Assembly (NCBI RefSeq): GCF_003947415.1
Contig: NZ_QHKL01000003.1
Location: 496,001-560,000 of the forward strand
Direction of reading: 5' to 3'
Length of the DNA: 64,000 nt
Source of the DNA: Amycolatopsis sp. WAC 01376
GTDB lineage: Bacteria > Actinomycetota > Actinomycetes > Mycobacteriales > Pseudonocardiaceae
Position numbers and translations under genes: made by a program. Each line of letters begins with the position of its first letter. Position 1 is the stretch's first letter. This document shows, in pieces, positions 16,602 through 23,618 of this stretch. The notes beneath the pieces are model-generated. The model saw nothing but the letters and a program-made list of their open reading frames with translations, was not told where the DNA came from and searched no databases.

Positions 16602-17135
16602 ATGCTCGATCTCGACACGCTCCCCGGTGACGATCTCGCGGTGAACCTCGCCGACACCGTGATGCTGGCCGTCTCGCCGTCGGTCGATCTGCTCGACGAC
16701 GGCCACGACAGGTTCTGGTCGACGCAGGCGCCCCTGCTGCCCGAAGGCATCCGGCCGCCGTCGGCCGCGCAGACGAGGCGGTTGCGGTCAGCGGTGCGTG
16801 AGGTGCTGGAGGCGACCGTGGCCGCCCGGGCGCCCGAGGCGTGGGCGGTCGAGCGGGTCAACGCGGCCGCGGCCGCCGTTCCCACCAGCCCGCGGCTGAC
16901 CGCCGAGGGAGCGAAGACGTTCTGGCATGGTGAGGACGGCGCCGAGATCGCGCTCGCCGCAGTCGCGGTGGCCGCGATCGACCTCGTGTCCGGTCCGCGC
17001 GCCGCCCAGCTGCGGCGATGCGGCGCGCATGACTGTTCGATGCTGTTCGTGGCGGCCAACAGGAGGCGTGTCTGGTGCACGCCGTCGCTGTGCGGCAACC
17101 GGGTCCGGGTCGCCCGCCACGCGAAGAAGGGCTGA
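16602..17135 (+). CDS. CGNR zinc-finger (ABATE-domain) transcription regulator
   Basis: The 177-residue protein has an N-terminal ABATE domain (residues 1-125; LAVNLADTVML near residue 11 is its usual opening). A C-terminal CGNR zinc finger follows: CGAHDCSMLFV near residue 138 and WCTPSLCGNRVRVARH near 157 supply four Cys ligands and the CGNR signature. Members are thought to be stress-linked DNA-binding regulators; the ligand of ABATE is unknown. ATG 16602 lacks a Shine-Dalgarno sequence and has a -10 TAGTGT six bases upstream, so it may be leaderless. The divergent hydrolase/nitroreductase operon is its most likely target. Confidence 0.88.
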   Translation: MLDLDTLPGDDLAVNLADTVMLAVSPSVDLLDDGHDRFWSTQAPLLPEGIRPPSAAQTRRLRSAVREVLEATVAARAPEAWAVERVNAAAAAVPTSPRLTAEGAKTFWHGEDGAEIALAAVAVAAIDLVSGPRAAQLRRCGAHDCSMLFVAANRRRVWCTPSLCGNRVRVARHAKKG

Positions 17136-17179
17136 AGGGGACCATCGCCGCATGCGATGCGGTGAAAGTCCCCTTCAGC
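17131..17179. terminator. Bidirectional hairpin spanning two convergent stops
   Basis: Arms GCTGAAGGGGAC / GTCCCCTTCAGC (17131-17142, 17168-17179) enclose a second stem CCGCAT-GCG-ATGCGG. The structure begins inside the last codons of the CGNR gene and ends at the argA stop. Confidence 0.75.
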
Positions 17180-17706
17180 TACAGCTCCAGCAGCATCCGG
17201 CTGTTGCCCAAGGTGTTGGGCTTCACGTACGGCAGGTCGAGGAACTCCGCGACACCCGGGTCGGCCGAACGCCGCATCTCCTCGTAGACCTCCTGGGTCA
17301 CCGGGGTGCCGTCGATCTCGACGAAGCCGTGGCCGGCGAAGAAGTGGGTCTCGAAGGTCAGCACGAACAGCCGCTTCAGCCCGATCTCGCGGGCGAAGCC
17401 GATCAGCTGCTCCACCAGCGCGTGCCCGATGCCGCGACCACGGGAGGCCTTGTCGACGGCGATGGTGCGCAGTTCGGCGATGTCCTCCCACAGCACGTGG
17501 AGGGCGCCGCAGCCGAGCACGTCGTCACCGTCTTCGACCACCCAGAACTCCTGGACGCTCTCGTAGAGGGTGACGAGCTCCTTCTCCAGCAGCACCGTCC
17601 CCGCGTCGGAGTCGACCAGCGCCTTGATCTTGCGGACGTCCGCGATCCGCGCCCGGCGGACGGTCGGAGGGCGGCGAAGGAGAGGGTCTGAGGGCACGTC
17701 CACCAT
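17179..17706 (-). CDS. argA: GNAT N-acetyltransferase, probable amino-acid N-acetyltransferase (N-acetylglutamate synthase type)
   Basis: The 175-residue protein is a single GNAT domain. IAELRTIAVDKASRGRGIGHALVEQL near residues 76-101 carries the acetyl-CoA pyrophosphate loop RGRGIG, and KRLFVLTFETHFFAGHGFVEID near 113 is characteristic of short ArgA proteins. In M. tuberculosis the homologue Rv2747, in the same neighbourhood beside ftsK and pgsA, makes N-acetylglutamate for arginine synthesis. ATG 17706 is taken as start because homology begins just after it; a longer frame upstream crosses the rimO promoter region. It is divergent from rimO and convergent with the CGNR gene. Confidence 0.85.
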   Translation of the reverse strand: MVDVPSDPLLRRPPTVRRARIADVRKIKALVDSDAGTVLLEKELVTLYESVQEFWVVEDGDDVLGCGALHVLWEDIAELRTIAVDKASRGRGIGHALVEQLIGFAREIGLKRLFVLTFETHFFAGHGFVEIDGTPVTQEVYEEMRRSADPGVAEFLDLPYVKPNTLGNSRMLLEL

Positions 17707-17794
17707 TAAGCCATCCACGAGGTATCGCCCGGTCGAGGGCTCGCCCGAGCGAGCGATCGCCGACCCCGCGAACAGGCCAGCTACCCTAAGGCAC

Positions 17795-19243
17795 GTGCCT
17801 TCTCCCACCACTGATCCTGTCGCCACCCGTCGCGTTTCCTTGTTGACCCTCGGTTGCGCCCGCAACGAGGTCGATTCCGAGGAACTCGCCGGACGGCTGG
17901 CGGCGGGCGGCTGGGAGCTCGCCGCCGAGCCCGAGGACTCCGACGTCGTGGTCGTCAACACCTGCGGCTTCGTCGAGTCCGCCAAGAAGGACTCGGTCGA
18001 CACGCTGCTCGCGGCGTCCGACACCGGCAAGAAGGTCGTCGCCGTCGGCTGCATGGCCGAGCGCTACGGCAACGAGCTGGCCGAGAACCTGCCGGAGGCA
18101 GACGCGGTCCTGGGCTTCGACCACTACGCAGACCTCTCCGAACGCCTCGACGACGTCGTGGCCGGTCGCAAGATCGAGTCCCACACCCCCTCCGACCGCC
18201 GCAAGCTGCTGCCGATCAGCCCGGTGCAGCGCCCGGACGCCGCCGAGTCGGTCGAGGTGCCGGGGCACGCGCAGCGCGGCTGGGGCCCGCGGGTGCTGCG
18301 GACCCGGCTCGACACCTCCCCGGTGGCCGCGCTGAAGATCGCGTCCGGCTGCGACCGGCGCTGCTCGTTCTGCGCGATCCCGTCGTTCCGCGGTTCCTTC
18401 GTGTCGCGGCAGCCGGACGAGATCGTCGCCGAGGCGATGTGGCTCGCGGAGAACGGCGTCAAGGAGGTCTTCCTCGTCTCGGAGAACTCCACCTCCTACG
18501 GCAAGGACTTCGGCCGTGACGGCGCCCGTGCGCTGGAACTGCTGGTCCCGCGCCTGGCCGCGGTGCCCGGGATCGAACGCGTCCGCGTCTCGTACCTGCA
18601 GCCCGCCGAGACGCGCCCCGGCCTGGTCAAGGCCATCGCGACCACGCCGGGCGTCGCCGACTACTTCGACCTGTCCTTCCAGCACTCCAGCGAGACCGTG
18701 CTGCGCCGCATGCGCCGCTTCGGCTCGACGGACTCCTTCCTCGCGCTGTGCGACCAGATCCGGGACCTCTCGCCCAACGCCGGCATCCGCACCAACGTCA
18801 TCGTCGGGTTCCCCGGCGAGACCGAGGAGGACCTCGCCGAGCTGGAGCGCTTCCTGAACGGTGCGCGGCTGGACGCGGTGGGCGTCTTCGGGTATTCGGA
18901 CGAGGACGGCACCGAGGCCGAGACCTTCGAGGGCAAACTCGACGAGTCCGTGGTGACCGAGCGGGTCGCGCGGATCTCCGCGCTGGTCGAGGAACTGACC
19001 TCGCAGCGGGCCGAAGACCGGATCGGTGACTTCGTCGACGTCCTCATCGAGCAGGCCGAGGACGGCGAGGACCCCATCGGCCGCGCCGCGCACCAGGCCC
19101 CCGAGGTCGACGGCGAATGCGTCCTGATCGAGACGGAAGACCTGCCCGCGCTGGCGGTGGGTGACTTCGTGCGCTGCGAGGTCGTCGACTCCGAAGGTGT
19201 CGACCTGATCGTGCGGCCCGCACCGCCCGAGGCCGACCGGTGA
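17795..19243 (+). CDS. rimO: Ribosomal protein S12 methylthiotransferase RimO
   Basis: The 482-residue radical-SAM enzyme adds a methylthio group to an Asp of ribosomal protein S12. The N-terminal UPF0004 domain supplies three cluster-binding Cys (LGCARNEVDSEE near residue 19, NTCGF near 53, VGCMAERYG near 86). The radical-SAM Cys triad is GCDRRCSFCAIPSFRG near residue 185. A TRAM domain ends the protein (residues about 410-480). GTG 17795 is chosen because TACCCT at 17782-17787 lies seven bases before it with no Shine-Dalgarno sequence, a leaderless arrangement. The stop overlaps the pgsA start (GTGA), forming a rimO-pgsA-cinA operon. Confidence 0.96.
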   Translation: MPSPTTDPVATRRVSLLTLGCARNEVDSEELAGRLAAGGWELAAEPEDSDVVVVNTCGFVESAKKDSVDTLLAASDTGKKVVAVGCMAERYGNELAENLPEADAVLGFDHYADLSERLDDVVAGRKIESHTPSDRRKLLPISPVQRPDAAESVEVPGHAQRGWGPRVLRTRLDTSPVAALKIASGCDRRCSFCAIPSFRGSFVSRQPDEIVAEAMWLAENGVKEVFLVSENSTSYGKDFGRDGARALELLVPRLAAVPGIERVRVSYLQPAETRPGLVKAIATTPGVADYFDLSFQHSSETVLRRMRRFGSTDSFLALCDQIRDLSPNAGIRTNVIVGFPGETEEDLAELERFLNGARLDAVGVFGYSDEDGTEAETFEGKLDESVVTERVARISALVEELTSQRAEDRIGDFVDVLIEQAEDGEDPIGRAAHQAPEVDGECVLIETEDLPALAVGDFVRCEVVDSEGVDLIVRPAPPEADR

Positions 19244-19881
19244 ATGCCGCCCCGAGCGACGCCGGGGCCGGAGAGGGGACGGGCGGTGAGCACGCCCGGG
19301 TTCCCGATGCCACCCCGGTCCCGACCCTGAACCTGGCGAACCTGCTCACGATGTCGCGGCTGGTGCTGGTGCCGCTGTTCGTGCTGGCGCTGTTCACCGG
19401 CGACGGGACGGACACCTTCTGGCGTGCGATCGCCACCGCGCTGTTCGCGATCGCGTCGTTCACCGACCAGGTCGACGGCTGGGTGGCGCGCAAGTACGGG
19501 CTGATCACCGACTTCGGCAAGATCGCCGACCCGATCGCGGACAAGGCGCTGATCGGCGCCGCGCTGATCGGGCTGAGCGTGCTCGGCGAACTGGGCTGGT
19601 GGGTCACCATCGTCATCGCGATCCGCGAGATCGGGGTGACGCTGCTGCGGTTCTGGGTGATCCGGCACGGGGTCATCCCGGCCAGCCGCGGCGGCAAGGC
19701 CAAGACGCTCGCGCAGGTCGCGGCCATCACCGCGTATCTGCTGCCCCTGCCCGCGTCGGCCGAGCCGGTGCGCTGGGTGCTGATGGGGCTCGCGCTCGTG
19801 CTGACCGTCGTGACCGGGCTCGACTACGTCGTGCGCGCGGTGCGGCTGCGCGCCGCCGGAAGGCGTGCCGCGGGCACATGA
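19240..19881 (+). CDS. pgsA: CDP-diacylglycerol-glycerol-3-phosphate 3-phosphatidyltransferase
   Basis: This 213-residue integral membrane enzyme forms phosphatidylglycerophosphate from CDP-diacylglycerol and glycerol 3-phosphate. The CDP-alcohol phosphotransferase signature DGWVARKYGLITDFGKIADP near residue 84 contains the DG-X2-AR-X8-G-X3-D-X3-D pattern with its metal-binding Asp residues. About five to six hydrophobic segments follow an N-terminal soluble stretch of 25 residues. The GTG overlaps the rimO stop and the stop overlaps the ATG of the cinA-type gene. The position matches pgsA3 (Rv2746c) of M. tuberculosis. Related family members make phosphatidylinositol phosphate, but motif context and synteny favour PgsA. 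Confidence 0.92.
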   Translation: MNAAPSDAGAGEGTGGEHARVPDATPVPTLNLANLLTMSRLVLVPLFVLALFTGDGTDTFWRAIATALFAIASFTDQVDGWVARKYGLITDFGKIADPIADKALIGAALIGLSVLGELGWWVTIVIAIREIGVTLLRFWVIRHGVIPASRGGKAKTLAQVAAITAYLLPLPASAEPVRWVLMGLALVLTVVTGLDYVVRAVRLRAAGRRAAGT

Positions 19882-20339
19882 ATGCTGAGACCTTGATCAC
19901 TCACCTGATCGAGCGCGGGGAGACGGTGGCGACGGCGGAGTCGCTGACCGCCGGGCTGGTCTGCGCGACGCTGACCGAGATCCCCGGATCGAGTGCCGTC
20001 GTCCGCGGCGGCCTGATCGTCTACGCGACCGATCTCAAGGCGACGCTGGCCGGCGTCGACGAAGACCTTCTCGCCGCGCACGGCGCCGTTCATCCCGAGG
20101 TCGCGGCGCAACTGGCCGTCGGCGCGAAAGAGCGGTGCGGCGCCACTTGGGGCCTCGGTCTCACCGGCGTCGCGGGTCCGGACGGACAGGACGGCGTGGC
20201 GCCCGGCACCGTCCACGTCGGGCTCGCGGGCCCGGCCGTGCTCACCGTCCGTACGCTGGACTTGAGCGGTGATCGAGCCTCGGTCAGGGCCGGTGCGATC
20301 GAGGGCGCGTTCGCCCTGCTGGGGGAACATCTCGCATGA
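19878..20339 (+). CDS. CinA C-terminal domain protein (PncC-type nicotinamide-nucleotide amidase)
   Basis: The 153-residue protein is a stand-alone CinA C-terminal domain, which in PncC hydrolyses nicotinamide mononucleotide to the acid form for NAD recycling. TAESLTAGLVCATLTEIPGS near residues 18-37 carries the catalytic Ser/Thr region, GGLIVYATDLK follows near 43, and GLTGVAGPDGQDGVAPGTVHVG near 101 is the second conserved block. The N-terminal MoaB-like half of full CinA is absent, as usual in actinobacteria. The start overlaps the pgsA stop (ATGA). clgR follows after a 101-base gap containing a ClgR box. Confidence 0.92.
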   Translation: MNAETLITHLIERGETVATAESLTAGLVCATLTEIPGSSAVVRGGLIVYATDLKATLAGVDEDLLAAHGAVHPEVAAQLAVGAKERCGATWGLGLTGVAGPDGQDGVAPGTVHVGLAGPAVLTVRTLDLSGDRASVRAGAIEGAFALLGEHLA

Positions 20340-20346
20340 TCGCCGC

Positions 20347-20360
20347 GTTCGCCCTTGGCG
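20347..20360 (+). promoter_or_regulatory. ClgR operator (GTTCGC-N5-GCG)
   Basis: GTTCGC at 20347-20352, five bases, then GCG at 20358-20360 reproduces the known ClgR binding motif of actinobacteria. It lies 81 bases before clgR, just after the cinA stop, consistent with the autoregulation known for ClgR. A TAACGT -10 candidate lies at 20402-20407. Confidence 0.65.
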
Positions 20361-20440
20361 TATTGCCGTGTCAACACCTGCGCCCGGGGCACCGCTCTGG
20401 GTAACGTAGGGGGTAGTCAGTCCTGGAAGGGAGGCGCGTG

Positions 20441-20890
20441 ATGACCGTGCTGTTGCGCGAGGCGATCGGCGACCGGCTCCGACACGCCCGCACGAACCAG
20501 CGTCGAACGCTGCGGGACATCTCCCGCGCCGCCAGGGTGAGCCTCGGATACCTGTCCGAGGTCGAGCGTGGGCAGAAGGAGGCGTCCAGCGAGCTGCTGG
20601 CGTCCATTTGCGAGGCCCTGGAACTTCCGCTGGGCGAACTCCTGCACAAGGTCGCGGCGGACGTCTCGGCGATCGACAACGTCGAGGTCGCCCCGGTCGA
20701 CGAGAAGGTCGAGGCCGGAAAGCGGCGTGCTCCGGAGCGGGAGAAGACCGAAGCGGGCGAGCTCGAAGGCGGCCGTCTGGTGTCCGAGCTGATCGGCAAC
20801 GACCTGGCCGATCTGCGGATTTCGCCACCGCCGCGGATGAGCCCCGCCCTGCGGACGACCATCTCCGCACCGAAGATGGTCGCCGCCTAG
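20441..20890 (+). CDS. clgR: Transcriptional regulator ClgR
   Basis: The 149-residue protein has an XRE-type helix-turn-helix at residues 8-66: IGDRLRHARTNQRRTLRDIS, then ARVSLGYLSEVERGQKEAS, the ClgR recognition helix. ClgR activates clp protease and, in mycobacteria, psp genes under envelope and proteotoxic stress. The protein ends in VAA; a C-terminal Ala pair makes Streptomyces ClgR a ClpP substrate, so similar turnover is likely. ATG 20441 is preferred to GTG 20438 because GGGAGG (20429-20434) then has a six-base spacer. The downstream mycobacterial partner pspA is here displaced by an AhpD/ECF41 pair. Confidence 0.95.
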   Translation: MTVLLREAIGDRLRHARTNQRRTLRDISRAARVSLGYLSEVERGQKEASSELLASICEALELPLGELLHKVAADVSAIDNVEVAPVDEKVEAGKRRAPEREKTEAGELEGGRLVSELIGNDLADLRISPPPRMSPALRTTISAPKMVAA

Positions 20891-20907
20891 CAAAGTTGTG
20901 AACGGAG

Positions 20908-20935
20908 AAGGCCCCAGGCAGTCCGCCTGGGGCCT
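20908..20935. terminator. Terminator between clgR and the AhpD-like gene
   Basis: Arms AAGGCCCCAGGC / GCCTGGGGCCTT around an AGTCC loop are followed by TTCCC. Convergent genes on both sides make it bidirectional. Confidence 0.85.
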
Positions 20936-20941
20936 TTCCCG

Positions 20942-21427
20942 TCAGTTCGCGACGCCGTCGAACGTGCCGGCCTGGTACGAGCCGCCCTTGGTGTGCGTGA
21001 TGACGAGCAGCCGGTTGGCGGCGTTGATCATCGCGACCAGGTAGACCAGCGCGGCGATCTGATCGTCGTCGTAGTGCTTCCGCACCTGGGCCCAGGTCTC
21101 GTCGGAGACGCCCCGGTGCGCGTCGGCGATCCGGCTGCCTTCCTCCGCGAGCGCCAGCGCGGCCTGCTCGGCCTCGGTGAACACGGTGGACTCGCGCCAG
21201 GCGGCGACCAGGTTGACGCGGACCGCGGGTTCGCCGGCGGCCGCCAGGTCCTTGGCGTGGGCGTCGACGCAGAAACCGCAGCCGTTGAGCTGGCTGGCCC
21301 GCAGCGACACCAGTTCCTGGGTGACCTTCGGCAGCGTCGACCCCTTGATGGCCACACTGACTCCTGCGAAGCGCTTGCCGATCTTCGCGCCGAGCTCGTT
21401 GCTGTTCAGATCGAAACGGGAATCCAT
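20942..21427 (-). CDS. Carboxymuconolactone-decarboxylase / AhpD-like protein, ECF41-associated
   Basis: The 161-residue protein is of the alkylhydroperoxidase (AhpD) fold. The redox motif NGCGFCVDAHAKDL near residues 53-66 has the CXXC pair and the downstream His of this family, and LVYLVAMINAANRLLV is the typical last helix. Members act as thiol peroxidases or decarboxylases. ATG 21427 is supported by GAGGACGAG; the longer open frame upstream has no such signal. It is divergent from an ECF41 sigma factor. ECF41 genes are known to sit beside carboxymuconolactone decarboxylase, oxidoreductase or epimerase genes, so this is its probable target. Confidence 0.92.
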   Translation of the reverse strand: MDSRFDLNSNELGAKIGKRFAGVSVAIKGSTLPKVTQELVSLRASQLNGCGFCVDAHAKDLAAAGEPAVRVNLVAAWRESTVFTEAEQAALALAEEGSRIADAHRGVSDETWAQVRKHYDDDQIAALVYLVAMINAANRLLVITHTKGGSYQAGTFDGVAN

Positions 21428-21533
21428 GATCTCGTCCTCATTCGTGGTCGTGCTGAAACCGAACGACCACCAGATGCCGGGAGCCCGGCGGCCCTGACAG
21501 CATCGGAACGTGACGTGCGCCACGGCCTCGAAG

Positions 21534-21559
21534 TGTCAGAAATCGAGGGACGCGGCGTC
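21534..21559 (+). promoter_or_regulatory. ECF41-type promoter
   Basis: TGTCAG (21534-21539), 16 bases, then CGTC (21556-21559) fits the published ECF41 promoter pattern (TGTCA at -35, CGTC at -10). It lies 38 bases before the sigma gene start and implies autoregulation. No equally good copy was found facing the AhpD-like gene. Confidence 0.6.
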
Positions 21560-21596
21560 TGGTGGGGGACACCGCCGCCGAGAACAGGAGTCATCC

Positions 21597-22478
21597 ATGT
21601 CCGACACCGCCACCGAGGCGTTCGTCGCCCACCGGAACCTGCTGTTCACCGTCGCCTACGAGATGCTCGGCTCGGCCGCCGACGCCGAAGACGTCCTCCA
21701 GGAGACCTGGCTGCGCTGGTCGGGCGTCGATCTCGGCACCGTGGAGAACCCGCGGGCGTATCTGGTCCGCATCACCACCCGGCAGGCGCTCGGCAGGCTG
21801 CGCACGCTCGGCCGCCGCAAGGAGTCCTACGTCGGCCCATGGTTGCCTGAACCGCTGCTCACCACACCCGACGTGGCCGAAGACGTCGAGCTGGCCGACA
21901 GCGTCTCGATGGCGATGTTGCTGGTGCTGGAGACCCTCACGCCGACCGAACGCGCGGTGTTCGTGCTGCGTGAGGTGTTCGACGTGGCATACGGCGAGAT
22001 CGCCGAAGCCGTCGGCAAGACCCCGGCCGCGGTCCACCAGATCGCCCACCGGGCCCGGGCGCACGTCGCCGCGCGGCGGCCGCGAGGTGCCGCGTCCCCC
22101 GGCGAGACCCGGGACGTGCTCGACGCGTTCCACCGCGCGGTCCGGACAGGTGACCTGCAAGGACTGCTCGACGTCCTCTCGCCGGACGTCGTCTTCCTCG
22201 GCGACGGGGGCGGCGTGGTGCAGGCGGTGCTCGAACCCGTCGTGGGCGCGGCCATGGTCGCGCCGCTGCTTGCCGCGAGCCGCCCGGTCCGCGACGACGC
22301 GGCGACGATGCGGACGGCGCAGGTCAACGGGCATCCCGCGCTGATCCTCCGGCTCGGCGACGAGGTCGACACCGTCCTCGCGCTGCGCGTCGACGACGGC
22401 CTCATCACCGGGCTCTACGCGGTGCGGAACCCCGAAAAGTTGTCACGCATGGAACAGGAGACCGCTTTGCGCCGCTGA
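21597..22478 (+). CDS. ECF41-family RNA polymerase sigma factor with C-terminal SnoaL-like domain
   Basis: The 293-residue protein has sigma region 2 (residues 5-75, AYEMLGSAADAEDVLQETWLRW) and region 4 (about 108-160, AVFVLREVFDVAYGEIAEAVG). A C-terminal SnoaL-like extension of about 120 residues replaces an anti-sigma factor. Group markers are visible: WLPEPL in the linker near residue 83, DGGG near 201 and NPEKL near the end. In ECF41 proteins the extension regulates the sigma part from within. AGGAG lies six bases before ATG 21597. It forms a divergent pair with the AhpD-like gene and separates clgR from pspA. Confidence 0.93.
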   Translation: MSDTATEAFVAHRNLLFTVAYEMLGSAADAEDVLQETWLRWSGVDLGTVENPRAYLVRITTRQALGRLRTLGRRKESYVGPWLPEPLLTTPDVAEDVELADSVSMAMLLVLETLTPTERAVFVLREVFDVAYGEIAEAVGKTPAAVHQIAHRARAHVAARRPRGAASPGETRDVLDAFHRAVRTGDLQGLLDVLSPDVVFLGDGGGVVQAVLEPVVGAAMVAPLLAASRPVRDDAATMRTAQVNGHPALILRLGDEVDTVLALRVDDGLITGLYAVRNPEKLSRMEQETALRR

Positions 22479-22601
22479 CTCCGGCCGTTTTCACCCACGG
22501 TCACCGGACGGTGAACCCGAAAGGTCGCGAACATCACAGTCAGGGGGATCCCTGAATTCCGTCGGGGTCGCCTGGAACGCGGGACGCCGACCTGACACGA
22601 T

Positions 22602-22628
22602 GGAACTCAACGCCGGGGTCGGGACGTT
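22602..22628 (+). promoter_or_regulatory. SigE-like ECF promoter upstream of pspA
   Basis: GGAACT (22602-22607), 17 bases, then CGTT (22625-22628) matches the extracytoplasmic-stress promoter pattern (GGAAC near -35, GTT near -10) used by SigE in mycobacteria, where it drives the psp system. The transcript would have a leader of about 60 bases before ATG 22699. Confidence 0.55.
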
Positions 22629-22698
22629 GCAACATCACAGAGGGGACGCCCCACCTCGAGGTAACAGCCCGTGGGATGCGAGAAGGCAGGCGGAGGAG

Positions 22699-23544
22699 AT
22701 GGCCAACCCGTTCGTGAAGTTCTGGAAGTACATGATGGCGGCGTTCTCGTCGAAGATCGACGAGCACGCCGACCCGAAGGTACAGATCCAGCAGGCCATC
22801 GAGGAGGCGCAGCGCAATCACCAGTCGCTGACCCAGCAGGCCGCCTCGGTGATCGGTAACCAGCGTCAGCTGGAGATGAAGCTGAACCGCCAGCTCGGCG
22901 ACGTCGAGAAGCTCCAGGCCTCGACCCGCCAGGCACTGGTGCTCGCCGACGAGGCGCGCGCCAAGGGCGACGAGCAGAAGGCGACCGAGTTCGAGAACGC
23001 CGCGGAGAGTTTCGCCGCGCAGCTCGTCACCGCCGAGCAGAGCATCGAGGACCTGAAGACCCTGCACGACCAGTCGCTCCAGGCTGCGGCGCAGGCGAAG
23101 AAGGCCGTCGAGCGCAACGCGACCATGTTGCAGCAGAAGCTGGCCGAGCGCACCAAGCTGCTCTCGCAGCTGGAGCAGGCGAAGATGCAGGAGCAGGTCT
23201 CCGCTTCGCTGAACCAGATGAGCGAGCTGGCGGCGCCGGGCAACACCCCGTCACTGGAAGACGTTCGCGACAAGATCGAGAAGCGCTACACCACCGCGCT
23301 CGGCTCGGCCGAACTCGCACAGAACTCCGTCCAGGGCCGGATGATGGAGGTCCAGGCCTCCACCACGCAGCTCGCGGGGCACTCCCGCCTGGAGCAGATC
23401 CGCGCGTCCATGAAGGGCGATTCCGTCGCTCAGGTGACGGACGGCAAGACCAGGGCCGCGGCGCCGAAGGCGTCGGGCTCCGCGGACATCCAGCGCGAGA
23501 TCCAGGCTCGGGTTCAGGCCGAACAGGGCAAGAACCCCGCCTGA
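22699..23544 (+). CDS. pspA: Phage-shock protein A (PspA/IM30, 35-kDa antigen type)
   Basis: The 281-residue peripheral membrane protein is an ESCRT-III-like coiled-coil that stabilises damaged membranes. The N-terminus MANPFVKFWKYMMAAFSSKI is an amphipathic helix nearly identical to that of M. tuberculosis PspA (Rv2744c). HADPKVQIQQAIEEAQRNHQ, GNQRQLEMKLNRQL and APGNTPSLEDVRDKIEKRY are further matches, and long helices run from about 25 to 235. The last about 40 residues are variable. ATG 22699 is set by this homology although the GGAGGAG Shine-Dalgarno sequence is unusually close. Preceded by a SigE-like promoter, followed by a hairpin and pspM. Confidence 0.96.
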   Translation: MANPFVKFWKYMMAAFSSKIDEHADPKVQIQQAIEEAQRNHQSLTQQAASVIGNQRQLEMKLNRQLGDVEKLQASTRQALVLADEARAKGDEQKATEFENAAESFAAQLVTAEQSIEDLKTLHDQSLQAAAQAKKAVERNATMLQQKLAERTKLLSQLEQAKMQEQVSASLNQMSELAAPGNTPSLEDVRDKIEKRYTTALGSAELAQNSVQGRMMEVQASTTQLAGHSRLEQIRASMKGDSVAQVTDGKTRAAAPKASGSADIQREIQARVQAEQGKNPA

Positions 23545-23560
23545 CACACCACCTAGAGGC

Positions 23561-23588
23561 GGTCCCGCACCCCGCGGGGTGCGGGACC
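23561..23588 (+). terminator. Loop-less 28-bp palindrome between pspA and pspM
   Basis: GGTCCCGCACCCCG is followed directly by its complement. Placed 16 bases after the pspA stop and 30 before pspM, it may reduce read-through and so set a PspA excess, or end a pspA-only transcript. Confidence 0.65.
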
Positions 23589-23618
23589 GGTCTCACACTG
23601 ACGACAGGGGCGAGGGCA

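Noticed and set aside
22600..22698. In-frame upstream ATG as pspA start
   Set aside because: The SigE-like promoter lies over this codon, and PspA homology begins exactly at MANPFVKFW, so ATG 22699 is the start.
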